From assembly GCF_000376945.1 (NCBI RefSeq), contig NZ_AQXU01000017.1, positions 98,629-162,628 on the forward strand: a stretch of DNA of 64,000 bases. Reading direction: 5' to 3'. The position numbers were made by a program, and so were the translations under genes. The notes under the pieces were generated by a model that did no database searches, was not told where the DNA came from, and saw nothing but the letters and a program-made list of their open reading frames with translations. Source of the DNA: Leeia oryzae DSM 17879 (GTDB lineage: Bacteria > Pseudomonadota > Gammaproteobacteria > Burkholderiales > Leeiaceae). Of this stretch, positions 36,038-44,795 are shown one piece after another. Within the stretch, counting starts at the first letter, position 1, and the number at the start of each line of letters is the position of its first letter.

Positions 36038-37357
36038 TCAGTCCAGGTTGCGCACGCTCATATTATCCAGCAAATCGAACTTGGCTGTCAGTACACGGGT
36101 GTCTTGCTCGAATTTCGGCAGCAACTTCGCATCCAGCGGCTGAGCCACCGGCACGACGGTTGAAAGCGGATCTTTTGCCTCGCCAGCCACACGGAACTCA
36201 TAATGCAGATGCGGACCTGTTGCCCAGCCAGTTTGACCAACAAAGGCAATGACGTCGCCTTGGTTCACTTTTGAACCCACCTTAAGGCCTGGTGCAAAAC
36301 CAGACAAATGTGCATATACCGTGCTGAAATCGCCAAAATGTTTTACTTCTACCACATTGCCAAAGCCGTTTTTGGTACCGGCAAATGCAACAACGCCATC
36401 AGCCGTCACTTTGACTTTGGTACCGATAGGCGCGCCGTAATCTACGCCCTTATGCTGCTTCCACATGCCCAGAATCGGGTGCAAGCGCATGGCAAACCCG
36501 GATGTAACACGCGTAAACTCCATTGGCGACTGCAAGAAAGCCTTACGCAGGTTTTTACCGTCCGGCGTATAGTAATCGGTGTGGCCAGTGGATGGATTGG
36601 TAAAGCTGACAGCGCGGTATAACTTGCCATTGTTGACAAACTCGGCAGCCAGCAAGCGGCCGGTTTTAACAACTTGGCCATTGTTGGCAAATGTTTCATA
36701 AATTACTTTGAAACGGTCGCCCTTTTTCAGACCTTTATGGAAGTTGATTTCCGAGCCGAACATGTCGGCCAGTTCTGTCGCAATACTGTCTGGCAAATCT
36801 GCGGCATCAGTTGCAGCAAACAAAGAGCTTTTGATCGTGCCGGCCTTCATGGCAACATTGAAGTCCAGCTTCATGTCGCCACGGCTGACCGTAAACCCGT
36901 CTCCGGCCGGTTCAACCTTGACTTCTTTGCCTTCACCATCAATGTAACGCAAGCCCAGTAGCTCTCCGTTGTCATTGGTGGTTGCCTGAATCGTTTTGCC
37001 TGCCTTGAGCTGTTGCAACCCCTTTAATTCACCCTGCTGGCGAAGAAACTGCAAGGCTGCCGGGTCGGAAACCCCCATGCGGGACAACAGGCTACCCAGG
37101 GTGTCGCCTGACTGGATACGTTCTTCTTTATGAAAAACATCGACAGTACTCGACTGGATTTCCGGCAGAGCGAGCTGGCTGACGACCGTTTTCATCTCGA
37201 TCGGTGCAGTGGTGGCATCTTGCGACCCGACCACGGCAAAAGCGCCTGCCCCACCCAGAAGTGGCAGACTGGTCAGAACGATTAACCATTTGATTCGCTT
37301 CTTGCGCTCGGATTGCTGGACGTTTTCGGTTAGAATAGGCGTTTTGTTAAGCGTCAT
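36038..37357 (-). CDS. Membrane-anchored M23 metallopeptidase (MepM/YebA-like murein endopeptidase)
   Basis: The 439-residue protein has a basic N-terminus and a membrane anchor or uncleaved signal at about residues 24-43 (WLIVLTSLPLLGGAGAFAVV). A LysM/OapA-like region follows around FHKEERIQSGDTLGSLLSRMG, then a second Csd3-type domain, then the M23 catalytic domain. Zinc ligands are visible in HKGVDYGAPIG (His and Asp) and HLHYEFR (second His). It would cut peptide cross-links in periplasmic murein to permit wall growth. It is divergent from tyrS across 180 bases. Its closeness to anmK and a bactofilin suggests a wall-remodelling neighbourhood. Confidence 0.93.
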   Translation of the reverse strand: MTLNKTPILTENVQQSERKKRIKWLIVLTSLPLLGGAGAFAVVGSQDATTAPIEMKTVVSQLALPEIQSSTVDVFHKEERIQSGDTLGSLLSRMGVSDPAALQFLRQQGELKGLQQLKAGKTIQATTNDNGELLGLRYIDGEGKEVKVEPAGDGFTVSRGDMKLDFNVAMKAGTIKSSLFAATDAADLPDSIATELADMFGSEINFHKGLKKGDRFKVIYETFANNGQVVKTGRLLAAEFVNNGKLYRAVSFTNPSTGHTDYYTPDGKNLRKAFLQSPMEFTRVTSGFAMRLHPILGMWKQHKGVDYGAPIGTKVKVTADGVVAFAGTKNGFGNVVEVKHFGDFSTVYAHLSGFAPGLKVGSKVNQGDVIAFVGQTGWATGPHLHYEFRVAGEAKDPLSTVVPVAQPLDAKLLPKFEQDTRVLTAKFDLLDNMSVRNLD

Positions 37358-37407
37358 TTAGATTTGATTTGGTTGGTATTTTTCAATCTACGGAGACTAG
37401 CAGAAAA

Positions 37408-37444
37408 CCCGCTTATTGAGAATATCCACTCATCTGAAAGCGGG
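37408..37444. other. Long-loop inverted repeat upstream of tyrS
   Basis: CCCGCTT at 37408-37414 pairs with AAGCGGG at 37438-37444 across 23 bases in the divergent M23-tyrS gap. It lies about 95 bases before the tyrS ATG. No T-box specifier structure was recognised, and the role is unknown. Confidence 0.25.
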
Positions 37445-37537
37445 CTTGGCCGCTCCCAAAAATGGCGCTGTTTGATCGTAATGAAGGGTTAGTACAAGCC
37501 CCCTTCGGTTACCCCGACACATGATAAGAGGTTTTGC

Positions 37538-38740
37538 ATGTCTACCGATATACAAGCTGCACTGGCAGAAATCAAACGTGGTGCAGATGAAGTCCTGATT
37601 GAAGCGGACCTGATTGAAAAGCTGAAAGAAAAACGTCCTTTGCGCATCAAGCTGGGCCTGGATCCGACCGCGCCGGATTTGCACTTGGGGCATACGGTAG
37701 TCATCAACAAAATGCGCCAGTTCCAGGAACTGGGGCATACCGCCATCTTCCTGATTGGTGACTTCACGGGCATGATCGGTGACCCTAGCGGCAAAAATTC
37801 TACCCGTCCGCCGCTGTCGCGCGAGCAAATAGAAGCTAACGCCAAGACCTACGCAGACCAGGTGTTCAAGATTCTGGATCCGGAAAAAACCGAGATCCGT
37901 TTTAACTCGACCTGGTGTAATGAACTGGGGGCTGCTGGCATGATCCGCCTGGCAAGCCGCCATACAGTGGCCCGCATGCTGGAGCGTGATGACTTTAAAA
38001 AGCGCTTCAACAACAATCAGCCAATCGCTATCCATGAGTTCTTGTACCCGCTGATGCAGGGCTACGATTCTGTTGCCCTGGAAGCCGATGTCGAGCTGGG
38101 TGGTACGGACCAGAAATTCAACCTGCTGGTCGGTCGCCAATTACAGAATGAATACGGGCAGAAACCTCAGTGCATCATTACCATGCCGTTGCTGGAAGGC
38201 CTGGATGGCGTGAACAAGATGTCCAAGTCATTGGGCAACTATATTGGCATTACAGAAGCACCGAACGACATGTTCGGCAAGCTGATGTCCATCTCTGACG
38301 AATTGATGTGGCGATATTTTGATCTGCTTTCTTTCCGCCCGTTAAGCGATATTGCCAAGCTGAAAGAAGAAGTGGGAGCAGGCCGTAATCCGCGCGATGT
38401 GAAGTTTGAACTGGGCAAGGAGCTGGTCGCTCGCTTCCATGGTCAGGCAGCCGCAGATGCCGCACAGGAAGCCTTCTTGAACCGCTTCCGTGATGGCGCC
38501 ATCCCTGATGACATTGCAGAAATTACCATTGAAACCGTAGAAGGCAAAATCGGGATTGCCCAGGCGCTGAAACAGGCCGGTCTGGTAGCCAGCACCTCTG
38601 AGGCATTCCGGCAAATCGAGCAAGGCGGCGTAAAAATTGACAGCGAGAAAGTCGCTGACAAGGGTCTGCAGCTAGAAAAGGGAGCCACCCTGATTCTGCA
38701 AGTTGGCAAGCGCAAGTTTGCAAAAGCTACGCTGAGTTAA
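37538..38740 (+). CDS. tyrS: Tyrosyl-tRNA synthetase
   Basis: This class I synthetase attaches tyrosine to tRNA-Tyr. The 400-residue protein has the HIGH-like motif HLGH at residues 49-52 ([17 protein letters not shown]) and KMSKS ([11 protein letters not shown], near residue 228), and a C-terminal S4 RNA-binding domain (about 335-400). The sequence and spacing match the second bacterial TyrRS type common in betaproteobacteria, not the E. coli form with YDADK-type signatures. It is divergent from the M23 peptidase and convergent with gabD. Confidence 0.97.
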   Translation: MSTDIQAALAEIKRGADEVLIEADLIEKLKEKRPLRIKLGLDPTAPDLHLGHTVVINKMRQFQELGHTAIFLIGDFTGMIGDPSGKNSTRPPLSREQIEANAKTYADQVFKILDPEKTEIRFNSTWCNELGAAGMIRLASRHTVARMLERDDFKKRFNNNQPIAIHEFLYPLMQGYDSVALEADVELGGTDQKFNLLVGRQLQNEYGQKPQCIITMPLLEGLDGVNKMSKSLGNYIGITEAPNDMFGKLMSISDELMWRYFDLLSFRPLSDIAKLKEEVGAGRNPRDVKFELGKELVARFHGQAAADAAQEAFLNRFRDGAIPDDIAEITIETVEGKIGIAQALKQAGLVASTSEAFRQIEQGGVKIDSEKVADKGLQLEKGATLILQVGKRKFAKATLS

Positions 38741-38782
38741 GCAAGTACTTCGAGGGTGGGGATGTTCTCCTCTCTCGCACCA

Positions 38783-38816
38783 AAAACAAAGCCCGGTAAC
38801 AACCGGGCTTTGTTTT
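38783..38816. terminator. Terminator between tyrS and gabD
   Basis: AAAACAAAGCCCGG at 38783-38796 pairs perfectly with 38803-38816, with loop TAACAA. It has A- and T-rich flanks and lies between two convergent genes. Confidence 0.9.
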
Positions 38817-38839
38817 ATATGCAGCAGGCAAACAAGTGA

Positions 38840-40300
38840 TTACTTGTCGACGCCACCGATACACAGATACTTGATCTCAACGTAGTCTTCGATACCGTAC
38901 TTGGAACCTTCACGGCCAAGACCGGACTGTTTCACGCCACCGAATGGGGCTGCTTCGTTAGAGATGATACCGGTGTTGATACCGACCATGCCGTATTCCA
39001 GACCTTCAGAAACACGCCAGATACGACCGATATCACGTGCATAGAAGTATGATGCCAGACCGAACTCGGTGTCGTTAGAATAACCAAGTACTTCTTCTTC
39101 GGTTTCAAACTTGAAGATTGGTGCCAGAGGACCGAAGGTCTCTTCGCGGGCAACCTTCATCTCTTTGGTCACGCCAGTCACGATAGTTGGCTCGAAGAAG
39201 CTGCCACCCAGTGCGTGGCGTTTGCCACCGGCGATGACTTTACCGCCTTTGGCGACTGCATCTGCAATGTGCTCTTCGATTTTCGCAACCGCTTTGTCGT
39301 CAATCAGCGGGCCTTGGGTTACGCCAGGCTCGGCACCGTTACCCACGTTCAGCTTGGCAACTGCGGCGGCGAATTTCTCGTTAAAGGCATCGTACACACC
39401 AGCCTGTACATACAGACGGTTTGCACACACGCAAGTCTGACCTGCGTTACGGTATTTGGAGATCAAAGCGCCTTCAACCGCAGCGTCCAGATCGGCATCG
39501 TCAAACACGATGAATGGTGCGTTGCCACCCAGTTCCATCGATACTTTCTTGATGGTACCTGCAGTTTGCTGCATCAATACGCGACCGATTTCGGTTGAGC
39601 CGGTAAAGCTCAGCTTGCGAACGATGTCGTTGGTGCTCAGTTCGCCACCAATGGCAGCTGCAGAACCGGTTACCACGTTGATCACACCAGCAGGAATGCC
39701 AGCGCGCTCTGCCAGCACCAGAATGGCCAGTGCAGACAGCGGGGTTTGTGTTGCAGGCTTGATCACCATGGTACAGCCGGCAGCCAGTGCTGGCGCAGCC
39801 TTGCGGGTGATCATGGCATTAGGGAAGTTCCATGGTGTCACGGCGGCACAAACACCGATTGGCTCTTTGATGACAACCACGCGCTTGTCATTGGCAGGCT
39901 GTGGAATCACGTCACCATAAATGCGTTTGCCTTCTTCGGCATACCATTCGATGTAGCTGGCACCGTAAGCGATTTCGCCTTTGGCTTCGGCCAGTGGCTT
40001 GCCTTGTTCAGCGGTCAGGATAGCAGCCAGGTCATCTTGTGCAGCCATCATCAGGTCAAACCATTTGCGCAGAACGACTGAACGCTCTTTCGCGGTTTTC
40101 TTGCGCCAGGTCTTGAATGCAACATTTGCAGCTTCAACCGCACGGCGGGTCTCTGCCACACCCATTTTAGGAATAGAACCAATGACTTCACCGGTTGCAG
40201 GATTGGTCACCGCAATGGTTTCACCGTTATCTGCATCTACCCATTGGCCATTGATATAACACTGGCTTTTCAACAAACCCTGGTCTTTTAGCGTTAGCAT
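38840..40300 (-). CDS. gabD: Succinate-semialdehyde dehydrogenase (GabD)
   Basis: This aldehyde dehydrogenase oxidises succinate semialdehyde to succinate with NADP, completing the GABA shunt. The 486-residue protein starts at the ATG at 40300 (MLTLKDQGLLKSQCYINGQW) with GGAG upstream. It has PWNFPNAMITRK, the catalytic Glu in MELGGNAPFIVFDDAD and the catalytic Cys in NAGQTCVCANR near residue 290. The second cysteine two residues on is the one that forms a redox-sensitive disulfide in E. coli GabD. The same enzyme type also acts on glutarate semialdehyde. gabT lies upstream on the same strand, but 326 bases containing hairpins separate them. Confidence 0.94.
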   Translation of the reverse strand: MLTLKDQGLLKSQCYINGQWVDADNGETIAVTNPATGEVIGSIPKMGVAETRRAVEAANVAFKTWRKKTAKERSVVLRKWFDLMMAAQDDLAAILTAEQGKPLAEAKGEIAYGASYIEWYAEEGKRIYGDVIPQPANDKRVVVIKEPIGVCAAVTPWNFPNAMITRKAAPALAAGCTMVIKPATQTPLSALAILVLAERAGIPAGVINVVTGSAAAIGGELSTNDIVRKLSFTGSTEIGRVLMQQTAGTIKKVSMELGGNAPFIVFDDADLDAAVEGALISKYRNAGQTCVCANRLYVQAGVYDAFNEKFAAAVAKLNVGNGAEPGVTQGPLIDDKAVAKIEEHIADAVAKGGKVIAGGKRHALGGSFFEPTIVTGVTKEMKVAREETFGPLAPIFKFETEEEVLGYSNDTEFGLASYFYARDIGRIWRVSEGLEYGMVGINTGIISNEAAPFGGVKQSGLGREGSKYGIEDYVEIKYLCIGGVDK

Positions 40301-40626
40301 TTCTTTGCACTCCACCTATCTGGCCTTGACCTAGTGACAAGGCGAAAACCGATAAAAGGTGCTGTCGTCTGACAGCATCTGTATTCGAATAATTAAAGCT
40401 TTGGTACATAAAACATTAGCCGAAAACTGGTTTCGGCTAATTTACATCAGAGACTTCTGCAATGCAGGCACTGTGGAACACGGGCAGTACGTTGCATTAA
40501 AGCTTGCCATACCTGATGATCTGACGTTGCCACGGTTAAATTGTATTCAATACAACAATCCGTAGCCAACCGACTCACCAGCATCAGGTTGGCACTCGCA
40601 TGCCAACCTGACTGGCTACCCGATAA
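40301..40626 (-). other. gabT-gabD intergenic region with several hairpins
   Basis: This 326-base gap separates the stop of gabT from the start of gabD. It holds three inverted repeats: a nested structure at 40562-40619, TTAGCCGAAA (40416-40425) with TTTCGGCTAA (40431-40440), and TGCTGTC (40360-40366) with GACAGCA (40371-40377). The first two could end or slow the gabT transcript. The third, about 60 bases before the gabD ATG, could be an operator. No small gene was seen. Confidence 0.5.
40562..40619 (-). terminator. Nested inverted repeat at the gabT 3' end
   Basis: An inner perfect 10-base stem CAGGTTGGCA (40585-40594) with TGCCAACCTG (40601-40610) sits inside an outer stem GTAGCCA (40562-40568) with TGGCTAC (40613-40619). 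It begins eight bases after the gabT stop on the minus strand. There is no good U-run, so it may protect or slow the transcript more than terminate it. Confidence 0.55.
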
Positions 40627-41901
40627 TTACTGGGCTTCTTTCATCGCAGCTGCAAGTACTTGCAGGCCTTCATTCAGCACGTTTTCCTGGATGGTCAGTG
40701 GCATCAGGAAACGAACCACGTTGGCGTACACACCGCAAGTCAGCAAGATCAGGCCTTTTTCCAGAGCGATTTGCTGCACGCGCTTGGTGAAGTCAGCATC
40801 TGGCTCGTGTGTGCCGGCTTTGTTGAACTCAACGGCAATCATGCCACCCAGACCGCGGATATCGGCGATTTGAGGAACAGAGGCTTTCAGACCATTCAGG
40901 GTTTCTTTCACTTGCTGGCCGATCCAGTTAGCACGTTCGGTCAGTTTTTCTTCCTGAATCACGTCGATAACAGCGTGAGCAGCAGCGATTGCCAGCGGGT
41001 TACCTGCATAAGTACCACCCAGGCCGCCAGGAGCTGGTGCATCCATGATTTCGGCACGGCCACAAACGGCTGCCAGCGTGAAACCACCGGCCATGGATTT
41101 AGCCATGGTCATCAGGTCTGGCAATACATCGTAATGTTCCATGGCGAACAGTTTGCCGGTACGTGCAAAACCGGTCTGTACTTCATCAGCAATCAGCAGG
41201 ATGCCGTGGTCGTCACAGATCTTGCGCAGTGCACGCATCAGTTCTGCAGGCGCTGCATAGAAACCGCCTTCGCCCTGAACAGGTTCCAGAATGATGGCAG
41301 CAACACGCTTAGGATCGATAGATGCCTTGAACAGCACATTGATCGCATCCAGAGAGTCTTGCACAGATACGCCGTGCAGTTCGCATGGGTATGGTGCGTG
41401 GAAGATTTCAGCCGGGAAAGGACCAAAACCAACTTTGTAAGGAACAACCTTGCCGGTCAGCGCCATGCCCATCATGGTACGGCCATGGAAACCGCCAGAG
41501 AAGGCAATCACGCCAGAACGGCCAGTGGCTGCACGTGCGATCTTGATGGTGTTTTCAACAGCTTCTGCACCAGTAGAGAAGAACGCGGTTTTCTTGGCGT
41601 GGCTACCCGGGGTCAGCTTGTTGATTTTTTCTGCCAGCGTGACATATGACTCGTAAGGCACAACCTGATAACAAGTGTGAGAGAATTTTTCCAGCTGGGC
41701 AGCAACTGCGGCAGTCACTTTAGGATGACGGTGACCAGTGTTCAACACGGCAATACCACCTGCGAAGTCGATGTAGCGACGACCTTCGATATCCCACAGC
41801 TCAGAATTTTCTGCACGGTCAATAAAGAACGGTGCCATCACGCCAACGCCGCGTGGGGTTGCATCATTCTTACGCTTCAAAAGGGATTGGTTGTCTGCCA
41901 T
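40627..41901 (-). CDS. gabT: 4-aminobutyrate aminotransferase (GabT)
   Basis: The class III PLP aminotransferase converts GABA and 2-oxoglutarate to succinate semialdehyde and glutamate. The 424-residue protein starts at the ATG at 41901 with AGGAGA upstream. FFSTGAEAVENTIKIAR, GFHGRTMMGMALTGK, the Asp in LLIADEVQTGFART and the PLP lysine in MTMAKSMAGGFTLAAV (near residue 267) are intact. 5-aminovalerate is a common second substrate. With gabD it forms the GABA degradation module; GABA can come from arginine through putrescine, which would tie it to the nearby arginine genes, though no shared regulation is visible. Confidence 0.95.
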   Translation of the reverse strand: MADNQSLLKRKNDATPRGVGVMAPFFIDRAENSELWDIEGRRYIDFAGGIAVLNTGHRHPKVTAAVAAQLEKFSHTCYQVVPYESYVTLAEKINKLTPGSHAKKTAFFSTGAEAVENTIKIARAATGRSGVIAFSGGFHGRTMMGMALTGKVVPYKVGFGPFPAEIFHAPYPCELHGVSVQDSLDAINVLFKASIDPKRVAAIILEPVQGEGGFYAAPAELMRALRKICDDHGILLIADEVQTGFARTGKLFAMEHYDVLPDLMTMAKSMAGGFTLAAVCGRAEIMDAPAPGGLGGTYAGNPLAIAAAHAVIDVIQEEKLTERANWIGQQVKETLNGLKASVPQIADIRGLGGMIAVEFNKAGTHEPDADFTKRVQQIALEKGLILLTCGVYANVVRFLMPLTIQENVLNEGLQVLAAAMKEAQ

Positions 41902-42096
41902 GTTGCGTCTCCTAATTAACAAGGGAAAATACCCAGCGGGTGTTTAATATTTAACCACACCAAGATATCAGAACTTGCAACGAAAAACCAGTGGCGTGAT
42001 GAATAAAATAAACAAAAAATCTGAAATACCCGTTTTTGTTATGGTAAGTGTTTAATTTAACACCCCACCCACCATGGCTTTGGCAACCAGTCTGGC

Positions 42097-42585
42097 TCAG
42101 TCGTCTGTACCCGTTTCATCACCACCCAGCTCTTCCTCCGTCATGGATAGCACCTGCTGGATGGTACGGGCAGAGAACCCCCTGCTGGCCATGAAGCGCA
42201 TTTGCTTGAGTTTTTCTTGCGGGGTTTGCGGCAAGCAGTTGAATTTCTTTTCCCAGACCTGAATCGCGCGTTGACGCTCATCGGTTTCCAGGTGCTCCAG
42301 GGCATCCATCGCCGTGGACTTGTCGATCCCTTTGTCCTGCAGCAACTGTTTAAGATATCTATCACCATATCGGCTAGCGCGTGACTGTACCCATTGTTCT
42401 GCCGCTCGCTGATCAGAAAGCCAGTTTTTGTCGCCCAGTTTATCCAGCACCAGCGCCAATTCTTCCGGTGTTTCGGCATGCGGCTTTAACTTTTGTGCCA
42501 GTTCTTTGCGTGAATACTCTCTGCGCGACAAGAGGTTGATCGCACGAGCTTCCAGACTCATTTTGCGCTGATTTGGTTTATCCAC
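42097..42585 (-). CDS. recX: Regulatory protein RecX
   Basis: RecX limits RecA filament growth. The 162-residue protein is built of three-helix repeats, with NLLSRREYSRKELAQKLKPH, LDKLGDKNWLSDQRAAEQWV, SRYGDRYLKQLLQDKGI and MRFMASRGFSARTIQQVL. The GTG at 42585 is chosen because AGAGGA lies eight bases upstream; an earlier ATG at 42636 lies inside the recA-recX hairpin, and a later ATG at 42561 lacks a good site. It follows recA by about 100 bases, with the hairpin between, and would be expressed by read-through from the recA promoter. Confidence 0.9.
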   Translation of the reverse strand: MDKPNQRKMSLEARAINLLSRREYSRKELAQKLKPHAETPEELALVLDKLGDKNWLSDQRAAEQWVQSRASRYGDRYLKQLLQDKGIDKSTAMDALEHLETDERQRAIQVWEKKFNCLPQTPQEKLKQMRFMASRGFSARTIQQVLSMTEEELGGDETGTDD

Positions 42586-42615
42586 AAACCGCTTCCTCTG
42601 ATAGTGAAAAGCACA

Positions 42616-42647
42616 CAGGCCCCCTGATGTCTCCATCAGAGGGCCTG
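42616..42647 (-). terminator. recA-recX attenuating hairpin
   Basis: Fourteen-base arms at 42616-42629 and 42634-42647 pair with one mismatch around a four-base loop. On the minus strand the stem is followed by a weak T-run (GCTTTTC). Its place between recA and recX matches the leaky terminator known in E. coli, which lets a fraction of transcripts continue into recX. Confidence 0.72.
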
Positions 42648-42686
42648 CTTTGCAGCTTGATCGGCCTCAGCCTTGGCAAGCTACGC

Positions 42687-43742
42687 TTATACTTCGTCCG
42701 CAGACAGCTCAGCTTCTGCCTTCTCTTCTTCTGAAGGAATAAAGGCTGGCGCTGCAATCCCTACTGCCTGACGCACTTTGGCTTCGATTTCCTGGGCAAT
42801 GGCCGGATTCTCTTTCAGATACTCGCGGACATTGTCTTTACCCTGACCAATCTTGCTACCGCCGTAGGCATACCAGGCACCGGATTTTTCGATGATTTTG
42901 TTGGCCACCCCAAGTTCGATGATCTCGCCTTCGCGCGAAATGCCTTCGCCGTACAGAATGTCAAACAGGGCTTCGCGGAATGGAGGAGCCACTTTGTTCT
43001 TAACGACCTTCACACGGGTTTCGTTACCAACAACTTCTTCGCCTTTCTTGATGGCGCCAATACGACGGATATCCATACGCACCGATGCGTAGAATTTCAG
43101 CGCATTACCACCGGTAGTGGTCTCCGGACTGCCAAACATGACGCCGATTTTCATACGGATCTGGTTAATGAAAATCACCAGTGTATTGGTACGTTTGATG
43201 TTGCCGGTCAGCTTACGCAGGGCCTGGCTCATCAGACGGGCTTGCAGGCCGACGTGGCTATCGCCCATCTCGCCTTCAATTTCAGCCTTGGGGGTCAGCG
43301 CAGCCACAGAGTCGACCACGATGATGTCAATACCACCAGAACGCACCAGCATGTCGGCGATTTCTAGCGCCTGCTCACCGGTATCAGGCTGGGAAATCAG
43401 CATTTCACCAACATTGACACCCAGTTTCTGCGCGTATTGCGGGTCCAGGGCGTTTTCTGCATCGATATAGGCAGCCACACCACCTTGTTTCTGGATTTCT
43501 GCAACCACTTGCAGACACAGCGTGGTTTTACCGGAAGATTCTGGCCCGTAGATTTCTACCACGCGGCCTTTTGGCAGGCCACCCACACCCAATGCAATAT
43601 CCAGCCCCAATGAACCGGTGGAGACAACCTGCAGATCATTTTCGATCTGGCCTTCGCCCATCTTCATGATGGAGCCTTTGCCAAACTGCTTTTCGATTTG
43701 GGCTAGGGCTGCGGCCAGTGCTCTGCTTTTATTTTCATCCAT
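42687..43742 (-). CDS. recA: Recombinase RecA
   Basis: RecA forms filaments on single-stranded DNA for homologous recombination and triggers LexA self-cleavage. The 351-residue protein starts at the ATG at 43742 ([20 protein letters not shown]), with AGGAAG upstream. It has Walker [10 protein letters not shown], Walker [11 protein letters not shown], loop 1 [15 protein letters not shown] and loop 2 [21 protein letters not shown], and an acidic C-terminal tail. A strong promoter with an embedded palindrome lies just upstream, and recX follows. Confidence 0.98.
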   Translation of the reverse strand: MDENKSRALAAALAQIEKQFGKGSIMKMGEGQIENDLQVVSTGSLGLDIALGVGGLPKGRVVEIYGPESSGKTTLCLQVVAEIQKQGGVAAYIDAENALDPQYAQKLGVNVGEMLISQPDTGEQALEIADMLVRSGGIDIIVVDSVAALTPKAEIEGEMGDSHVGLQARLMSQALRKLTGNIKRTNTLVIFINQIRMKIGVMFGSPETTTGGNALKFYASVRMDIRRIGAIKKGEEVVGNETRVKVVKNKVAPPFREALFDILYGEGISREGEIIELGVANKIIEKSGAWYAYGGSKIGQGKDNVREYLKENPAIAQEIEAKVRQAVGIAAPAFIPSEEEKAEAELSADEV

Positions 43743-43780
43743 GGTGGCTTCCTGATGTGGTTGATTGATAAGTTGCAACC

Positions 43781-43810
43781 ATTATAGAACGATCGTTCTT
43801 TTGTTGGCAA
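43781..43810 (-). promoter_or_regulatory. recA promoter with LexA-like operator GAACGATCGTTC
   Basis: On the minus strand TTGCCA (43805-43810) and a perfect TATAAT (43781-43786) are 18 bases apart, and the palindrome GAACGATCGTTC (43787-43798) fills the spacer directly next to the -10 element. The full palindrome with flanks is AGAACGATCGTTCT. It matches the Gram-positive GAAC-N4-GTTC type and, from memory, the non-canonical GAACG-N2-CGTTC LexA motif reported for some betaproteobacteria, and not the CTGT-N8-ACAG box. A repressor bound here would block RNA polymerase, as expected for SOS control. Confidence 0.78.
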
Positions 43811-43895
43811 GTCCCATATTATAAAGTATCTGGATGACAAAACACTGACCTTCCGTCTTGCGAGTACCCAATTTGGCGTACCCGTCGCATCTGGA

Positions 43896-44651
43896 TTACT
43901 TGCTGGCAGTCAGCCACGCCGTATCTGTCACAAAAGAATAATCTTCTGCGACCTGGAAATAGCGTTTTGCTTCTTCCGGCAAATCCCCAAAGACAGCCTT
44001 CAGCGCTGCAATCCGCGCCTCTGACGTACCAATGCGCTTGACCCAGCTGGCAAATGCCAGTGGGAGCTTCCAGCTATCATGATCATGTACCTTGAAACCG
44101 GTATTTTCGAGCATGGTTTGCCATTCCGAAACACGATAATCCCGCACATGCGATGCATCCCGCAAAATCTCGACGGTCTGCAGCACGGTATCCAGCAACG
44201 GCGTTTCCGGGGCAATCACGTCAATCACGATGCATTTGCCACCGGGTTTCAGTACCCGGTACATTTCTTTCATGGCGGAAGTCATGTCTAGCCAGTGGTG
44301 GGCAGAGTAGCGCGTCACAACCAAATCGAAACTGGCATCCTCAAAAGGCAAGGCTTCCACCGGTCCGTGGAAGGTCCGGATATTGGCCAGTTGCCGCTCG
44401 GCAGCGGTTCTGGCCACCACCTCCAGCATACTCGCAGACAAGTCATAAGCAACCACTTCGCCCCCAGACGCGGCCAGGGCAAATGACACATGCCCGGCAC
44501 CACAGCCAAGGTCCAGCATGCGTGCAGGCTGCTCCAACATGGCCAGCTGTTGTACACGCTCCAGATCTGCGCCCTGGGCGTGCACCGTGCTGGTCAGATA
44601 ATTTTCGGCCATATTGCCAAACTGTTGCGCAACCAATTGCTGAGATTTCAT
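43896..44651 (-). CDS. Class I SAM-dependent methyltransferase
   Basis: The 251-residue protein starts at the ATG at 44651 (MKSQQLVAQQFGNMAENYL), with AAGGA upstream. It has SAM motif I LDLGCGAGHVSFALA, the acidic residue in VVAYDLSASMLE, motif II FDLVVTRYSAHHW and motif III KPGGKCIVIDVIAP of Methyltransf_11/UbiE-like enzymes. The substrate is a small molecule by family, not further defined. It is divergent from the XRE-family regulator gene across 144 bases containing a perfect palindrome, which suggests that the regulator controls it. Confidence 0.88.
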   Translation of the reverse strand: MKSQQLVAQQFGNMAENYLTSTVHAQGADLERVQQLAMLEQPARMLDLGCGAGHVSFALAASGGEVVAYDLSASMLEVVARTAAERQLANIRTFHGPVEALPFEDASFDLVVTRYSAHHWLDMTSAMKEMYRVLKPGGKCIVIDVIAPETPLLDTVLQTVEILRDASHVRDYRVSEWQTMLENTGFKVHDHDSWKLPLAFASWVKRIGTSEARIAALKAVFGDLPEEAKRYFQVAEDYSFVTDTAWLTASK

Positions 44652-44717
44652 GATGCATCCTTTTTTCTTTGCAGAAGACACAGACTACGTCTTGCTTTAT
44701 CCTGTAACAAGACAACA

Positions 44718-44735
44718 ATTTATACTGGTATAAAT
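44718..44735. promoter_or_regulatory. 18-base palindrome between methyltransferase and regulator
   Basis: ATTTATACTGGTATAAAT is a perfect palindrome with a central TG pair boundary (TTTATAC-TG-GTATAAA), 67 bases before the methyltransferase ATG and 61 bases before the regulator ATG. The divergent arrangement makes it the likely operator of the adjacent XRE-type regulator, controlling both genes. The AT-rich halves may also act as -10 elements in both directions. Confidence 0.68.
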
Positions 44736-44795
44736 ACTACCAAGTTAGATGAAGCACCCCGTCCATCATCCTCTATTGGCATGCGAGCTGACCCT

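Noticed and set aside
40360..40377. TGCTGTC/GACAGCA hairpin before gabD as an ArgR site
   Set aside because: It contains TGTCGT, not TGTCGC, and lacks the N8-AA part in either direction.
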